A stretch of 64,000 bases of DNA from JAVBMC01 sp031552845 (GTDB lineage Bacteria > Verrucomicrobiota > Kiritimatiellia > RFP12 > DVOR01): contig JAVBMC010000014.1 in the NCBI GenBank assembly GCA_031552845.1, positions 43,019 to 107,018 of the forward strand. The letters are read 5' to 3'. This document shows, piece by piece, positions 1 to 8,571 of this stretch (position 1 is its first letter; each line of letters opens with the position of its first letter). Below the pieces are notes generated by a model. It had not been told where the DNA came from. It saw nothing but the letters and a program-made list of their open reading frames with translations, and made no database searches. The position numbers were made by a program, and so were the translations under genes.

Positions 1-2
1 TG

Positions 3-2030
3 GGGCGGTGCGTGGCGATTTGGGCGGGCGAGGAGATCCGCGCGACGGGGGAGTGGGCGCATCATGAGCAGCATGGACGGCAGTTTAAGGCGGAGGAGAT
101 TACGTGCATTACGCCGACGTCGCTGGAGGGAATTCGGAGGTTTTTGGCGAGCGGGATGATCAAGGGGATCGGCAAGGTGACGGCGGAGAAGATTGTGCGG
201 CACTTTGGCGAAGAGACGTTGACGGTGTTGGATCAGCATTCGGCGCGGTTGGAGGAGATTGAGGGGATTGGCGAGGCGAAGCGGCGGCAGATACGTGAAT
301 CGTGGGTGGAGCAGTTCAGCGTCCGCAATATCATGATCTTTCTGCAGTCGCATGGAATCGGCACGGGGCAGGCGTCGCGGATTTACCGGCAGTATGGATC
401 GGATGCAATCGCGGTGGTGAAGCGTAATCCGTATAAGCTGTGCGAGGATGTGTGGGGGATTGGTTTTAAGACGGCGGATAAGATCGCGCTGGATGTGGGT
501 ATCGAGAAGGAGTCGGAAATTCGGGCGCGTGCGGGGTTGCGGTATGTGTTGCAATGTCAGGAGGAAGAGGGCGGACATTGTTTTACGCCGGAGTCGGAGC
601 TGCTGCTGTTTGCAGAACAGTTGTTGGAGATCACTGTCGAGAAGCTTGCGCTGGCGTTGAACCGCGAGGTGGATGAGGGGTTCTTAATCCGCGACGATGG
701 GCGTGTGTATCAGCGCGATGTATATTTTGCAGAGAAGCAGATTGGTGAGGTGATTCGTCGTCTATCACAAACGCCGCGCTCGTTCCCGGCGATTCCGGCG
801 GAGAAGGCTTTGGGATGGGCGGAGTCGAAGATGGGGCTCACGCTTGCACCGGCGCAGCATGATGCTTTGGCTTCGGCATTGGCTTCCAAGGTGTCGATTA
901 TCACGGGCGGTCCAGGTGTGGGTAAGACGACAATCGTGCGGGCGTTGACGGAGATTTTTGGTGCGCGGCGGTTGTTGGTGCGTTTAGCGGCGCCGACAGG
1001 GCGGGCTGCGAAGCGGATGAATGAATCGACGGGGCGCGAAGCGACGACGTTGCATCGTCTGTTGAAGTTCCAGCCGGATAAACGGATGTTCTTATATAAC
1101 CGCAATCATCGGTTGGAGGGCGATTGTTTTATTCTGGATGAGACGTCGATGATTGACGTGCGCTTGATGGAGCAGTTTATTCAAGCGCTGCCGGATTCGG
1201 CGACGTTGGTGCTGGTGGGTGATACCGACCAGCTGCCGAGCGTGGGGCCGGGGAATGTGCTGCGCGATCTGATTGACTCGAAGGTGGTGCCGTGCGTGCG
1301 GTTGACGACGATTTTCAGACAGGACAAAACGGGGCTGATCGTGCGTAACGCGCATAGGGTCAACCGCGGCGAGCGTTTCGAAACGGCGGAGGGAGATTCG
1401 GACTTTTATTATATCAATACGGAAGATCCGCCAAAGATTATTGCACGGGTGCTGGAGCTGATACAAAAGCGGATTCCGGCGAAGTTCGGCTTGGATCCGT
1501 TGCGCGATGTGCAGGTGCTCACGCCGATGCGACGGGGGTTGCTCGGTGCGGAGAATCTGAATGATGTGATTCAGACGGCGTTGAATCCCGGAGGCCCGTC
1601 GCTCATCCGCGGTGCGACGCATTACCGCAAGGGCGACCGGGTGATGCAGATCCGCAACAACGCCGAAAAGGATGTCTATAACGGCGATATCGGAATGATC
1701 AGCGCGGTGGATGAGGTTGACCGTTCGCTCGTGGTGTTTTATGAAGGGCGTCCGGTGGCGTATAAGCAGGAAGAGCTGGACGAGCTGAGTCTCGCCTACG
1801 CCTGCACGATTCACAAATCGCAAGGGAGCGAATATCCGGCGGTGCTGGTGGTGCTGCATATCCAGCACTACAAATTGCTGCAACGCAACTTGCTTTATAC
1901 GGCGATGACGCGCGGTAAAAAACTCGTGATGGTCGTCGGTAACGAACGGGCTGTTTGGACAGCGCTCCATAACAACACCATCCGTGAACGCCGGACAACC
2001 CTGCGCGATCGGGTCGTCGAAGCTCGCTGA
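3..2030 (+). CDS. recD2: RecD2-type ATP-dependent 5'-3' DNA helicase (5' end outside window)
   Basis: Superfamily 1B helicase of the RecD2/YrrC type, which acts alone in DNA repair rather than in RecBCD. The reading frame is open to the first bases of the window and the N-terminal OB-like part is missing, so the gene begins upstream; the GTG at 12 is not a convincing start. Visible in order: helix-hairpin-helix region (GMIKGIGKV, EGIGEA), Walker A GGPGVGKTT (about residue 300), Walker B ILDETSMID, motif III VGDTDQLPSVGPG, motif IV TTIFRQ, and the C-terminal UvrD_C2-like part with ACTIHKSQGSEYP and LLYTAMTRGK. All helicase motifs look intact. The gene is followed by about 670 bp of repeat-rich noncoding DNA. 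Confidence 0.95.
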   Translation, partial: GRCVAIWAGEEIRATGEWAHHEQHGRQFKAEEITCITPTSLEGIRRFLASGMIKGIGKVTAEKIVRHFGEETLTVLDQHSARLEEIEGIGEAKRRQIRESWVEQFSVRNIMIFLQSHGIGTGQASRIYRQYGSDAIAVVKRNPYKLCEDVWGIGFKTADKIALDVGIEKESEIRARAGLRYVLQCQEEEGGHCFTPESELLLFAEQLLEITVEKLALALNREVDEGFLIRDDGRVYQRDVYFAEKQIGEVIRRLSQTPRSFPAIPAEKALGWAESKMGLTLAPAQHDALASALASKVSIITGGPGVGKTTIVRALTEIFGARRLLVRLAAPTGRAAKRMNESTGREATTLHRLLKFQPDKRMFLYNRNHRLEGDCFILDETSMIDVRLMEQFIQALPDSATLVLVGDTDQLPSVGPGNVLRDLIDSKVVPCVRLTTIFRQDKTGLIVRNAHRVNRGERFETAEGDSDFYYINTEDPPKIIARVLELIQKRIPAKFGLDPLRDVQVLTPMRRGLLGAENLNDVIQTALNPGGPSLIRGATHYRKGDRVMQIRNNAEKDVYNGDIGMISAVDEVDRSLVVFYEGRPVAYKQEELDELSLAYACTIHKSQGSEYPAVLVVLHIQHYKLLQRNLLYTAMTRGKKLVMVVGNERAVWTALHNNTIRERRTTLRDRVVEAR

Positions 2031-2175
2031 TTTCGTGATGGGTTGAGTTGCCATCCAAAAGCCGTCTTTTAGTAGTGAATCCCTGAAATCGGCAGATTTG
2101 CTCTCCGCAACCTCCTTCATTCAAAAATAATTCATCCCCAAAAACACATTAAATCCCGAGTGTGTTCGTCCGTGA

Positions 2176-2381
2176 TTACGCCTGTAATCGAATTCACTTA
2201 CAGGCGTAAGTAAGTTTAGGTTACGCTTGTAATGTACTTTGACTTACAGGTGTAGGTGAAGTACATCGCAGACGCCTTCAACTTCAAAGGCACTAACCTT
2301 TCAGACTCACTCGTACCTGCCACCAAGAGTACATGGCAGGTGCCTTCAACTCTGAAGGCATACACCTTTGAACTTGAAAAC
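2176..2381. repeat. Degenerate 22/23-nt tandem array (array 0)
   Basis: Units start at 2176, 2198, 2221 and 2244 with alternating TTACGCCTGTAA and TTACAGGCGTAA, so neighbouring units are inverted copies of one another. From 2267 the period continues with a different consensus around GCCTTCAACT and ACCTTTGAACTT in units starting near 2267, 2290, 2313, 2336 and 2359. Spacing is 22 or 23 nt throughout although sequence drifts strongly. ACCTGCCA/TGGCAGGT forms a further inverted pair near 2316-2341. Confidence 0.7.
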
Positions 2382-2527
2382 ACCTCGATTTTGCACACGA
2401 AAACAGAGGGATTTTGAGTGTTGTTCTGAATCGGATTGGGCGACTGAAAAGTACGCGTGCTTTGTGGAGTGATTGTCGTGTATGTTTGTCCTGTTGCCTA
2501 TCTCGTCACATTGTGCTTTTAACAACC

Positions 2528-2555
2528 CGGCGCGCTCGGCGAGCATCGCCCTACC
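2528..2555. repeat. Solo arm of dispersed inverted-repeat element
   Basis: 28 bp ending in CGCCCTACC that match the right arm of the element at 3182-3285 (CGGCG..CTCGGCGAG..GCCCTACC). The internal part and partner arm are missing, so this looks like a decayed or solo copy. Confidence 0.5.
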
Positions 2556-2704
2556 TGTGAGAGATCTTTTCGCAAGGAGGGATGTTGAGCAGATGTTCCT
2601 TGTAGATGCGGTGCAAATTTTTTTGACAGTTTACGCTTGCTTAATTTAGAAAGTAGGAGTATACTCTCCTCGTTCGCCAGCTTATTTTGAAGAGAGGAAA
2701 CAGT

Positions 2705-3034
2705 ATGAAACGGTATCGCATTTTAGAGAGTTTTTGTTTCTGTCTTATGGCGTTGATGGTGTTTTTCAAAACGGTGCAATATGTTGGTTTTTCCGTGTTA
2801 TATAATGGGATGTGTAGTCCTTATCGAGTTTTGGAGGTAAACAGGGACAGCGGACAAGGTGAAGTCAGTGCGGCGATAGCAGAGCCGCTTCAAGATCGCG
2901 ATGAACCTTCCCTTGCCTACGAAAAAACTATTCAGATGCATGGCACCCTTGAGACGCAAATGTGGTTGGATATTGTTTTTCTCGGGACGTTGTTCGTGTG
3001 GGTTTATGCGCGTAAACGAAAGGAGCAAGTATGA
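2705..3034 (+). CDS. Small membrane protein of unknown function
   Basis: 109-residue protein not recognised as a known family. The ATG at 2705 follows AGAGGA by a suitable distance; a TTG at 2687 would add six residues but has no better site. A hydrophobic segment near residues 8-32 (FCFCLMALMVFF then VGFSVLYN) and a second near residues 85-103 (LDIVFLGTLFVWVY) suggest two membrane passes with a 50-residue polar loop between and a short basic tail (ARKRKEQV). It stands alone between two repeat-rich gaps, so the context gives no clue to its role. Confidence 0.6.
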   Translation: MKRYRILESFCFCLMALMVFFKTVQYVGFSVLYNGMCSPYRVLEVNRDSGQGEVSAAIAEPLQDRDEPSLAYEKTIQMHGTLETQMWLDIVFLGTLFVWVYARKRKEQV

Positions 3035-3133
3035 CTGCGAAACGTTGGCGTTTGATTAAGCGGATAACGTCGGGATAAAAAGAATACGTTGCGGCATCTC
3101 TAATAATTCACTTCGACGATGAGTTCGAATAAA

Positions 3134-3153
3134 GCTCACGCGGAGACGCGGAG
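3134..3153 (+). repeat. Dispersed 20-bp repeat GCTCACGCGGAGACGCGGAG
   Basis: The same 20 bases occur in inverted orientation at 34370-34389, and a diverged copy (CTCACGCGGAGGCACGAAGAG-like) lies at 35503-35523. All three are intergenic. Sequences of this CGCGGAGACGCGGAG style are common in intergenic DNA of many environmental bacteria; their role is unknown. Confidence 0.55.
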
Positions 3154-3181
3154 GCGCGGATAAAAACTGACACGGTTGTTG

Positions 3182-3285
3182 GGTAGGGCGTGTTTCGCCG
3201 AAACCGCCGAGCGGGGTAATGGCTGTGTGTGAATTTGTGAAGAGGCTAAACGCGGTGCGGCGGTCTCGGCGAGACCTGCCCTACC
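3182..3285. repeat. Inverted-repeat element, about 104 bp (MITE/REP-like)
   Basis: Left arm 3182-3209 begins GGTAGGGCG and contains TTTCGCCGAAACCGCCG; right arm 3258-3285 is its near reverse complement ending GACCTGCCCTACC. The arms are 28 bp with roughly four differences and flank a 48-bp centre without coding potential. Partial copies at 2528-2555 and 34214-34256 show that it is a dispersed family. No transposase is present in the window. Confidence 0.6.
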
Positions 3286-3363
3286 TTTTGGAAACAGCAA
3301 TTATTATGGACGTCCTTTGTATTTAAGGCGCTTTAACTCGGAACAGGCGGGGGTGTGTTCACC

Positions 3364-3392
3364 TTTACTTTGAGGGTGTTTTTGTTTATAAT
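3364..3392 (+). promoter_or_regulatory. Sigma70-type promoter of ispG, near-leaderless
   Basis: TTTACT (3364-3369), 17-bp spacer, TATAAT (3387-3392). Transcription would begin about 3399, some three bases before the ATG at 3402. No Shine-Dalgarno sequence precedes the ATG, so translation is probably leaderless or nearly so. Confidence 0.6.
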
Positions 3393-3401
3393 TACCCGCC
3401 T

Positions 3402-4487
3402 ATGACGAGGGATGAGACTAGAAGGATCTGGCTGGGCGGCGTACCGATTGGCGGGGGGGCACCGGTGTCGGTTCAGTCGATGGGTAATAAGAACTCGCAT
3501 GATGCCGAGGGGATTTTGGCGCAGATGCGGGAGGTGGCGGCAGCGGGGTGCGATATTTTTCGCTTGTCGGTGCCGGATGTGCCTGCGGTTGAGGCGTTGC
3601 GCAGGGTGTGTGCTTCAAAGCCGCTGCCGGTGGTGGCGGATATTCATTTTGATTATCGTTTGGCGCTGGGAGCGATTGAGGCGGGCGTGGATGGTCTGCG
3701 GATTAATCCGGGGAACATCGGCGATGCGAGCCGGGTGCGTCAGGTGGTGAAGGCGGCGCAGGCGCGGAAGCTGCCGATTCGGATTGGCGTGAATGGCGGG
3801 TCGCTGGAGAAGGATTTGCAGGCGAAGTATGGCGCATCGACGGCTGAGGCTTTGGTGGAGAGCGCGTTGCGGCATGTAGCGGTTTTGGAGGCGGCGGATT
3901 TCTTTGATATTAAGATTTCCGTGAAGGCGTCGAATGTGGCGCGGACGCTGGATGCGTATCGGCTGCTGGCGCAGCGGACGGGGTATCCGTTGCATTTGGG
4001 TTTGACGGAGGCGGGGACGCTGCTGGCGGGCACGGTGCATTCGAGCGTGGTGATGGGGGTGTTGCTGTCGGAGGGGATTGGCGATACGATCCGCGTTTCG
4101 CTGACGGCTGATCCGGTGGATGAGGTGCGCGTCGGGATTGAATTGTTGAAGGCCGTGGGGCTGCGTTCCGGCGGAGCGCGTGTGACGTCGTGTCCGACTT
4201 GCGGACGGACGGAGGTGGATGTGATTGCAACGGCGAACCGCGTGGAGCGGGAGTTGGAGGAGTTTTACCGCTTGCATCCGACGGCGCCGGGTTTGCATGT
4301 GGCGGTGATGGGGTGCGTGGTGAATGGTCCCGGCGAGGCGAAGGAGGCTGACTTGGCACTGTGCGGCGGGAAGGGTATTTTTGCGGTGTATGATGGCGGC
4401 GTCCAACAGGGCGTATTGCCAGAGGCCGAGGCGATTGCCTGGCTGTTCGAGCGGATCCGTGCAAGGGGAGCCAAGCATGGCAGTTGA
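3402..4487 (+). CDS. ispG: 4-Hydroxy-3-methylbut-2-enyl diphosphate synthase (IspG/GcpE)
   Basis: Iron-sulfur enzyme of the MEP isoprenoid pathway that converts MEcPP to HMBPP. 361 residues, normal for the short bacterial form. The TIM-barrel part shows VSVQSMGNK, VVADIHFDYRLAL and GLRINPGNIGD; the C-terminal [4Fe-4S] domain shows TSCPTCGRTEVD and MGCVVNGPGEAKEADLA, which carry the cluster cysteines and catalytic glutamate region. The start at 3402 is set by the promoter immediately upstream and the typical N-terminus (RRIWLGGVPIGGGAPV). It overlaps the next gene by 11 bp, and that gene makes polyprenyl diphosphate, so the pair forms an isoprenoid operon. Confidence 0.97.
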   Translation: MTRDETRRIWLGGVPIGGGAPVSVQSMGNKNSHDAEGILAQMREVAAAGCDIFRLSVPDVPAVEALRRVCASKPLPVVADIHFDYRLALGAIEAGVDGLRINPGNIGDASRVRQVVKAAQARKLPIRIGVNGGSLEKDLQAKYGASTAEALVESALRHVAVLEAADFFDIKISVKASNVARTLDAYRLLAQRTGYPLHLGLTEAGTLLAGTVHSSVVMGVLLSEGIGDTIRVSLTADPVDEVRVGIELLKAVGLRSGGARVTSCPTCGRTEVDVIATANRVERELEEFYRLHPTAPGLHVAVMGCVVNGPGEAKEADLALCGGKGIFAVYDGGVQQGVLPEAEAIAWLFERIRARGAKHGS

Positions 4488-6087
4488 GCAGAAAACATTT
4501 ATGGCGGAGCGGGAGACCGCGCGTAAAATCCTTGAGGCGACTCGTGAGTATGTCACGCGGGAGGGCTTGAAGGCGCCGTTGCAGGAGGATGAGCTGCGTG
4601 CCCATGCGGAGCATTTGCGGCAGGTATTGCAGTGCGGCGAAGAGGCCATGCCGACGCTTGCGTTGGAATTGCATAACGAGGTGTGGCGGCCGGTCTTTGC
4701 GCAGGTGCCGTATGAGCGGCGTTTGCTGTTGCTGCCGCAGTGTTTGGCAAGCAGTGCGACGTGTAAGGCGGAGCGTGATGATTTGGGTTTGCTGTGCCGG
4801 CGTTGCGGAGCGTGTGAAGTCGGACGGATTTTGGAAGAGGCGGATAAGTTGGGTTATGCCAGCTTGGTGGCGGAAGGCGTCACGGTGGTGCGCTCGCTTT
4901 TGCAAAGCGGTAAGATTGATGCGGTGTTCGGCGTGGGGTGTTTGGATTCGCTGACGAAGGTGTTTCCGTTGATGAACCGTCTGGCTATTCCGGGTCTGGG
5001 GCGTCCGCTGTTTCAAGCCGGGTGCCGCGATACGGCGGTGGATGTGGAGACGGTGCTGGCGGATCTGCGGGTGTATGCCCCGGGTCAGGGCGGCGCGTGG
5101 GTGTCGGATGCGATGACGGAATCTGTCAATGCGTGGTTTGAGCAGGATGCTTTACACGCTTTGGTAAGTTCAGATACCGCGACGGCGAAGATTGGCATTG
5201 AATGGCTGCGTACCGGCGGCAAGCGGTGGCGTCCGTTGCTGACGGCGTCAATTCACGCAGCGGCTGGCGGCGCTTCGCCGGAGCTGGTGCATGCGGCGGC
5301 GGTCGGCGTGGAGTGTTTTCATAAGGCGTCGTTGATTCATGATGATATTGAGGATGGCGATTCGCAGCGGTATAGCCAGCCGACGGTGCATGTGCGGCAC
5401 GGCGTGCCGGTGGCGATCAATGTCGGCGACTTCTTGATTGGCGAGGGCTATCGGCTGTTGCTTCAGAACGAGTTTGCGGACGCGTGCAAGGTACGTTTGA
5501 TTGAGGTAGCTGCGCAGGGACATCGGGCTTTGTGTTTGGGACAGGGTGATGAGCTGGCGTTTTGCCAAGCGCCGCATCCGGTGACGGAATCGATCGTGCT
5601 GCGGATTTATGAGCGCAAGACGGCGGCGGCGTTTGAAGTGGCGGTGTTGGTGGGTGCAGTGGCGGCGGGGTTGGATGCCGCGGCGTGCGAGGCGCTCTCC
5701 GCGTTCAGCCGGGCAATCGGCATCGCGTATCAGATTGCCGATGATTGTGAGGATTTTGTTTCGTCAGCCGGGCGCGGTGCCGATGGGTTGATGCTGCGGC
5801 CGACGTTGTTTTTGGCGGCGGCGTGTGCGAGCGAGGTGCCGGAGGTTTGCGAGGCGCTGGCTCGGGCTTGGAAGGGTGATGCCGAGGCGCGCATCGCGTT
5901 GGCGGAGGCGATCTGCCGGCATGGGTTGACGAAACGGGCGGAGCAGCTGTATGCGTATTACCGGCATGAGACCGAACGGGCTTTGGTGGCGGTGTCGCAT
6001 GCGGGCGTTCAGGAATTGCTGCGGCGGATGACGCTGCGGATATTGCCGGCAAGTGTGTCTGCGGCGAAATTTTCAGAGGAGGCTTAA
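4477..6087 (+). CDS. DUF116 domain fused to polyprenyl diphosphate synthase
   Basis: 536-residue two-part protein. Residues about 1-200 match DUF116, a cysteine-rich domain: LLLLPQCLASSATC, LLCRRCGACEVGRI, ADKLGYASLVAEG and GVGCLDSL. Residues about 230-500 are an all-alpha trans-isoprenyl diphosphate synthase with GGKRWRPLL, first aspartate motif HDDIEDGD, and second motif IADDCEDF, all intact, so chain elongation from IPP is expected. The ATG at 4477 has AGGGGAG eight bases upstream and overlaps the ispG stop; an earlier in-frame start would lie inside ispG. The chain-length product cannot be told by eye. The DUF116 cysteines could bind a metal or an Fe-S cluster, but that is inference. Confidence 0.88.
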   Translation: MAVEQKTFMAERETARKILEATREYVTREGLKAPLQEDELRAHAEHLRQVLQCGEEAMPTLALELHNEVWRPVFAQVPYERRLLLLPQCLASSATCKAERDDLGLLCRRCGACEVGRILEEADKLGYASLVAEGVTVVRSLLQSGKIDAVFGVGCLDSLTKVFPLMNRLAIPGLGRPLFQAGCRDTAVDVETVLADLRVYAPGQGGAWVSDAMTESVNAWFEQDALHALVSSDTATAKIGIEWLRTGGKRWRPLLTASIHAAAGGASPELVHAAAVGVECFHKASLIHDDIEDGDSQRYSQPTVHVRHGVPVAINVGDFLIGEGYRLLLQNEFADACKVRLIEVAAQGHRALCLGQGDELAFCQAPHPVTESIVLRIYERKTAAAFEVAVLVGAVAAGLDAAACEALSAFSRAIGIAYQIADDCEDFVSSAGRGADGLMLRPTLFLAAACASEVPEVCEALARAWKGDAEARIALAEAICRHGLTKRAEQLYAYYRHETERALVAVSHAGVQELLRRMTLRILPASVSAAKFSEEA

Positions 6088-6088
6088 C

Positions 6089-6958
6089 GTGAGTGTTTTG
6101 AGCATGACGGGTTTTGGCCGCGGTGAGGCGGGTAATGCGAACTTGCGGGTCACGATTGAATTGAGCTGCGTGAACCGCAAGCAGCTGGATGTGAATCTGT
6201 CGATGCCGCGCGAGTGGGCGGCGTTGGAGCCGCATCTGCTGGGGCTGATCCGCAAACGTTGCGCCCGCGGGTACATCAAGGGAACTGTTTCGGCGCATCA
6301 TGGCGATAAGCCTATGCTTTCGGAGGCGGTACGGAAGCAGGTGCACTTTGTGCGGATGTGCGCGGCAGAGCTGGGGCTGCCGGATGACTTGACAGCATCA
6401 AGTTTGCTGCGTTTGCAAGAGAGCGGGCCGTCATTGCCGGGAGTGGATGGCGATGACGAGGTTTTGCATTTGACCGAGATAGCGCTCAATAATGCGTTGG
6501 ATGCGTTGGATGCCATGCGGGTGCACGAAGGTGCCGCGTTAGCTGCGGATGTCCGGGCGCGGTTGAAAACGTTGCAATCGCTTTGGGCGCAGATTTCGAG
6601 CCAAGCACCGGATGTGCCCAGGCAGTATTTAGAAGTTCTAAAGGGACGGCTTGCGGCATTGATGCCGGAAGGCGTCAAGCCATGTGAGGAAATGCTGGCG
6701 CGGGAGCTGGCGGTGTTTGCTGACCGCTGTGACGTGAGCGAAGAGCTGACTCGCTTAGGCGTTCACTTTGAACATGCGGAGCGGTTGCTGCAGAGCGAGG
6801 AACCTTGCGGGCGTGCGCTGGATTTCTTGTGTCAGGAGTTTTTTAGAGAGATTAATACAACGGGTTCCAAAGCGAACGATGCGGAGATCACCAAGGTGGT
6901 GATTGCATTCAAGGCGCAGTTGGAAACCATCCGCGAGCAGGTGCAGAATATTGCCTGA
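6089..6958 (+). CDS. YicC/YloC-family endoribonuclease
   Basis: 289 residues, full length for the family. It begins with the hallmark SMTGFGRGEA and ends with the conserved FREINTTGSKANDAEITKVV region that precedes the C-terminal helix (KAQLETIREQVQNIA). E. coli YicC and its relatives are RNases implicated in small-RNA turnover. The GTG at 6089 is preceded by GAGGAGG inside the end of the previous gene (1-base gap), so translation is likely coupled. Possible partner genes often found next to yicC (gmk, rpoZ) are not here; a site-2-type protease follows instead. Confidence 0.9.
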   Translation: MSVLSMTGFGRGEAGNANLRVTIELSCVNRKQLDVNLSMPREWAALEPHLLGLIRKRCARGYIKGTVSAHHGDKPMLSEAVRKQVHFVRMCAAELGLPDDLTASSLLRLQESGPSLPGVDGDDEVLHLTEIALNNALDALDAMRVHEGAALAADVRARLKTLQSLWAQISSQAPDVPRQYLEVLKGRLAALMPEGVKPCEEMLARELAVFADRCDVSEELTRLGVHFEHAERLLQSEEPCGRALDFLCQEFFREINTTGSKANDAEITKVVIAFKAQLETIREQVQNIA

Positions 6959-6980
6959 TGCGCGGCGTGAGAGGTTATTT

Positions 6981-7868
6981 ATGTTTGCTATGAGATCATC
7001 GTACCATTTGTTCAACGCGTTCGGCATACCGGTCAAGGCCGATCCGTCGCTGTTGCTTCTGTTGCTTTATTTGTTAGTCGTCTCCGGCAGTTTTGCAAGC
7101 GGCATGACATTCGCCATTATTTTGCTGACCTCGATTGTTCTGCATGAACTGGCGCACTCACTGGTGGCGATTGCATTCGGCGGAAAGGTCAGGGACATCA
7201 CGCTGCAACTGTTGGGTGGGTGCGCAGCAATCTCAGAGATGCCTCGTAAAGCTTGGCAGGAATTGCTGATGGCGTTGGCTGGGCCGGGTATGAGTTTCCT
7301 GTTGGCGGGTGTATCATTTGCGTTGATGCATGTGGTGCGGACACAAGGCCTATTGAATTTATTGAGTAGTATCTTAGTTCTGAATTTTGTGCTGGGTGTA
7401 TTCAACTTGTTGCCTGCATTCCCAATGGATGGCGGACGGGTTCTGCGGGCATTTTTGCAGATGTCGATGTCGAAGCTTCGCGCCACGTGGATTGCTTCCC
7501 GCATTGGACGGGGTGTCGCAATTTTCATGATGATTACGGCATTCTTCAGCATCATCAATCGTCCGATTATCGTGCCATCCGGTAACGGCCTTGGCAGTTA
7601 CGTCCTGTATATCTTGATTGCGGGCGGCGGCTGGTTCCGTTTGTTCATCGGCTGGATGATTTATCAAGCGGCGGAGCAGGAGTATCAACTGGCGCGGTTT
7701 GAAGCGGGGTATGGTGCAACGCGCTCGACAAATCCGTTTGATTTCTTTGGCGGAGGGCCGCGCTCGCGTCAACGCCAAGTGCCGCCGGATGATGACGAGG
7801 TGATTATCAGCCCGCCGCCTTATAAGCAGAATGAGCGAAACCGCCGATCCGACATGCACCGGGATTAA
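6981..7868 (+). CDS. Site-2-protease-type M50 membrane metalloprotease
   Basis: 295 residues. The zinc-binding HELAHSLVA motif lies in an early membrane segment (about residue 55) and the second ligand motif NLLPAFPMDGGRVL at about residue 140, the arrangement of SpoIVFB-like S2P proteases. Four to six hydrophobic segments are visible, and the C-terminal 50 residues are polar (SRQRQVPPDDDEVIISPP). There is no CBS domain, unlike many relatives. ATG at 6981 follows GAGAGG. It converges with and overlaps by 4 bp the CPBP protease gene on the other strand. The substrate is unknown; intramembrane cleavage of a regulator is the usual role. Confidence 0.88.
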   Translation: MFAMRSSYHLFNAFGIPVKADPSLLLLLLYLLVVSGSFASGMTFAIILLTSIVLHELAHSLVAIAFGGKVRDITLQLLGGCAAISEMPRKAWQELLMALAGPGMSFLLAGVSFALMHVVRTQGLLNLLSSILVLNFVLGVFNLLPAFPMDGGRVLRAFLQMSMSKLRATWIASRIGRGVAIFMMITAFFSIINRPIIVPSGNGLGSYVLYILIAGGGWFRLFIGWMIYQAAEQEYQLARFEAGYGATRSTNPFDFFGGGPRSRQRQVPPDDDEVIISPPPYKQNERNRRSDMHRD

Positions 7869-8569
7869 GCTTTGGCTCCTGCAAAGAAGAATAGCAGCAG
7901 GCTGGCGGAGTTGAAGCAGGCGTGAATCAAAATCGGCAGGCGTACGGACTGCGTACGCTCATAGGCCGCTGCGAGCACGAAGCCAACGATGAACAATCCC
8001 GGCGCGGCCACCAGTGAGGCATGAACGGCCGCAAAGGCAATTGCCGAAATGCCTGTCGCAGTCCAGAAGGACAGACGGTTGCGCAAGAGCTTGAAAAGCA
8101 TCCGTCGGAAGAAATATTCTTCGGCAATGGGTGCTGCCACAACCGCCGCAAAACAAATCAATGCACGCGTCGCGTTGGATGTATTGGGGTTTTGCAACCA
8201 TTGCAGCGCATCTTGCATGACGGGCTCTGTCGTTGTCAGCTTAGTCAGCAGCCATTCTGTCAGGATTCCGGTCAGGCAGGCCAAGGGTACCAGCGCGGCT
8301 GTCCAACGTAACGCCTGCAGGATGAGCTTGGCTCCAGATGGCGGTGTAGCGGTTGACGTTTTCGGCGCAATGAAGAGGCAGAGCAGTGCCGCGAGAAACA
8401 GACCGCCCTGTTGAATCACAAGCGCGAACAACGTTGGCAGGAACTTTGGTACAAATGTCGGCGGAGGCGGAGCGGTCAGCAGGCTGGGCAGTCCAAGAAT
8501 GAGGACAAAAACAAACGCGAGTCCTAATGCGGCTTGGTACGGATATTTAGTGAACCACGCGGCGTTCAT
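7865..8569 (-). CDS. CPBP-family intramembrane metalloprotease
   Basis: 234 residues with about six hydrophobic segments. The CPBP/Abi motifs are visible: EEYFFRRML (motif 1 glutamates and arginine), FAAVHASL (motif 2 histidine) and LPILIHACFNSA (motif 4). Homologues include eukaryotic Rce1 and bacterial immunity proteins. The start ATG at 8569 lies 2 bp after the glgB stop, so it is the last gene of the prfB-to-glgB run. The link to glycogen genes may be only transcriptional. A longer reading frame upstream runs into glgB and is not supported. Confidence 0.82.
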   Translation of the reverse strand: MNAAWFTKYPYQAALGLAFVFVLILGLPSLLTAPPPPTFVPKFLPTLFALVIQQGGLFLAALLCLFIAPKTSTATPPSGAKLILQALRWTAALVPLACLTGILTEWLLTKLTTTEPVMQDALQWLQNPNTSNATRALICFAAVVAAPIAEEYFFRRMLFKLLRNRLSFWTATGISAIAFAAVHASLVAAPGLFIVGFVLAAAYERTQSVRLPILIHACFNSASLLLFFFAGAKA

Positions 8570-8571
8570 GT

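Larger units (their letters stand above)
2031..2704. other. Intergenic region with short degenerate repeats
   Basis: No convincing gene. It holds a 22/23-nt periodic repeat array (2176-2381), a solo arm of a dispersed inverted repeat (2528-2555), and AT-rich sequence leading to the ribosome-binding site of the small membrane protein at 2705. Long open frames on the minus strand here extend antisense to recD2 or run through the repeats and show no protein-like pattern. Confidence 0.6.
3035..3363. other. Intergenic region with dispersed repeats
   Basis: About 330 bp with no gene. It contains a 20-bp sequence shared with 34370-34389 (3134-3153) and a 104-bp inverted-repeat element (3182-3285). 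The ispG promoter follows. Confidence 0.6.

Noticed and set aside
3910..5016. Long minus-strand open frame across ispG and DUF116
   Set aside because: Arg/His/Pro-rich translation typical of antisense frames; no start signal.
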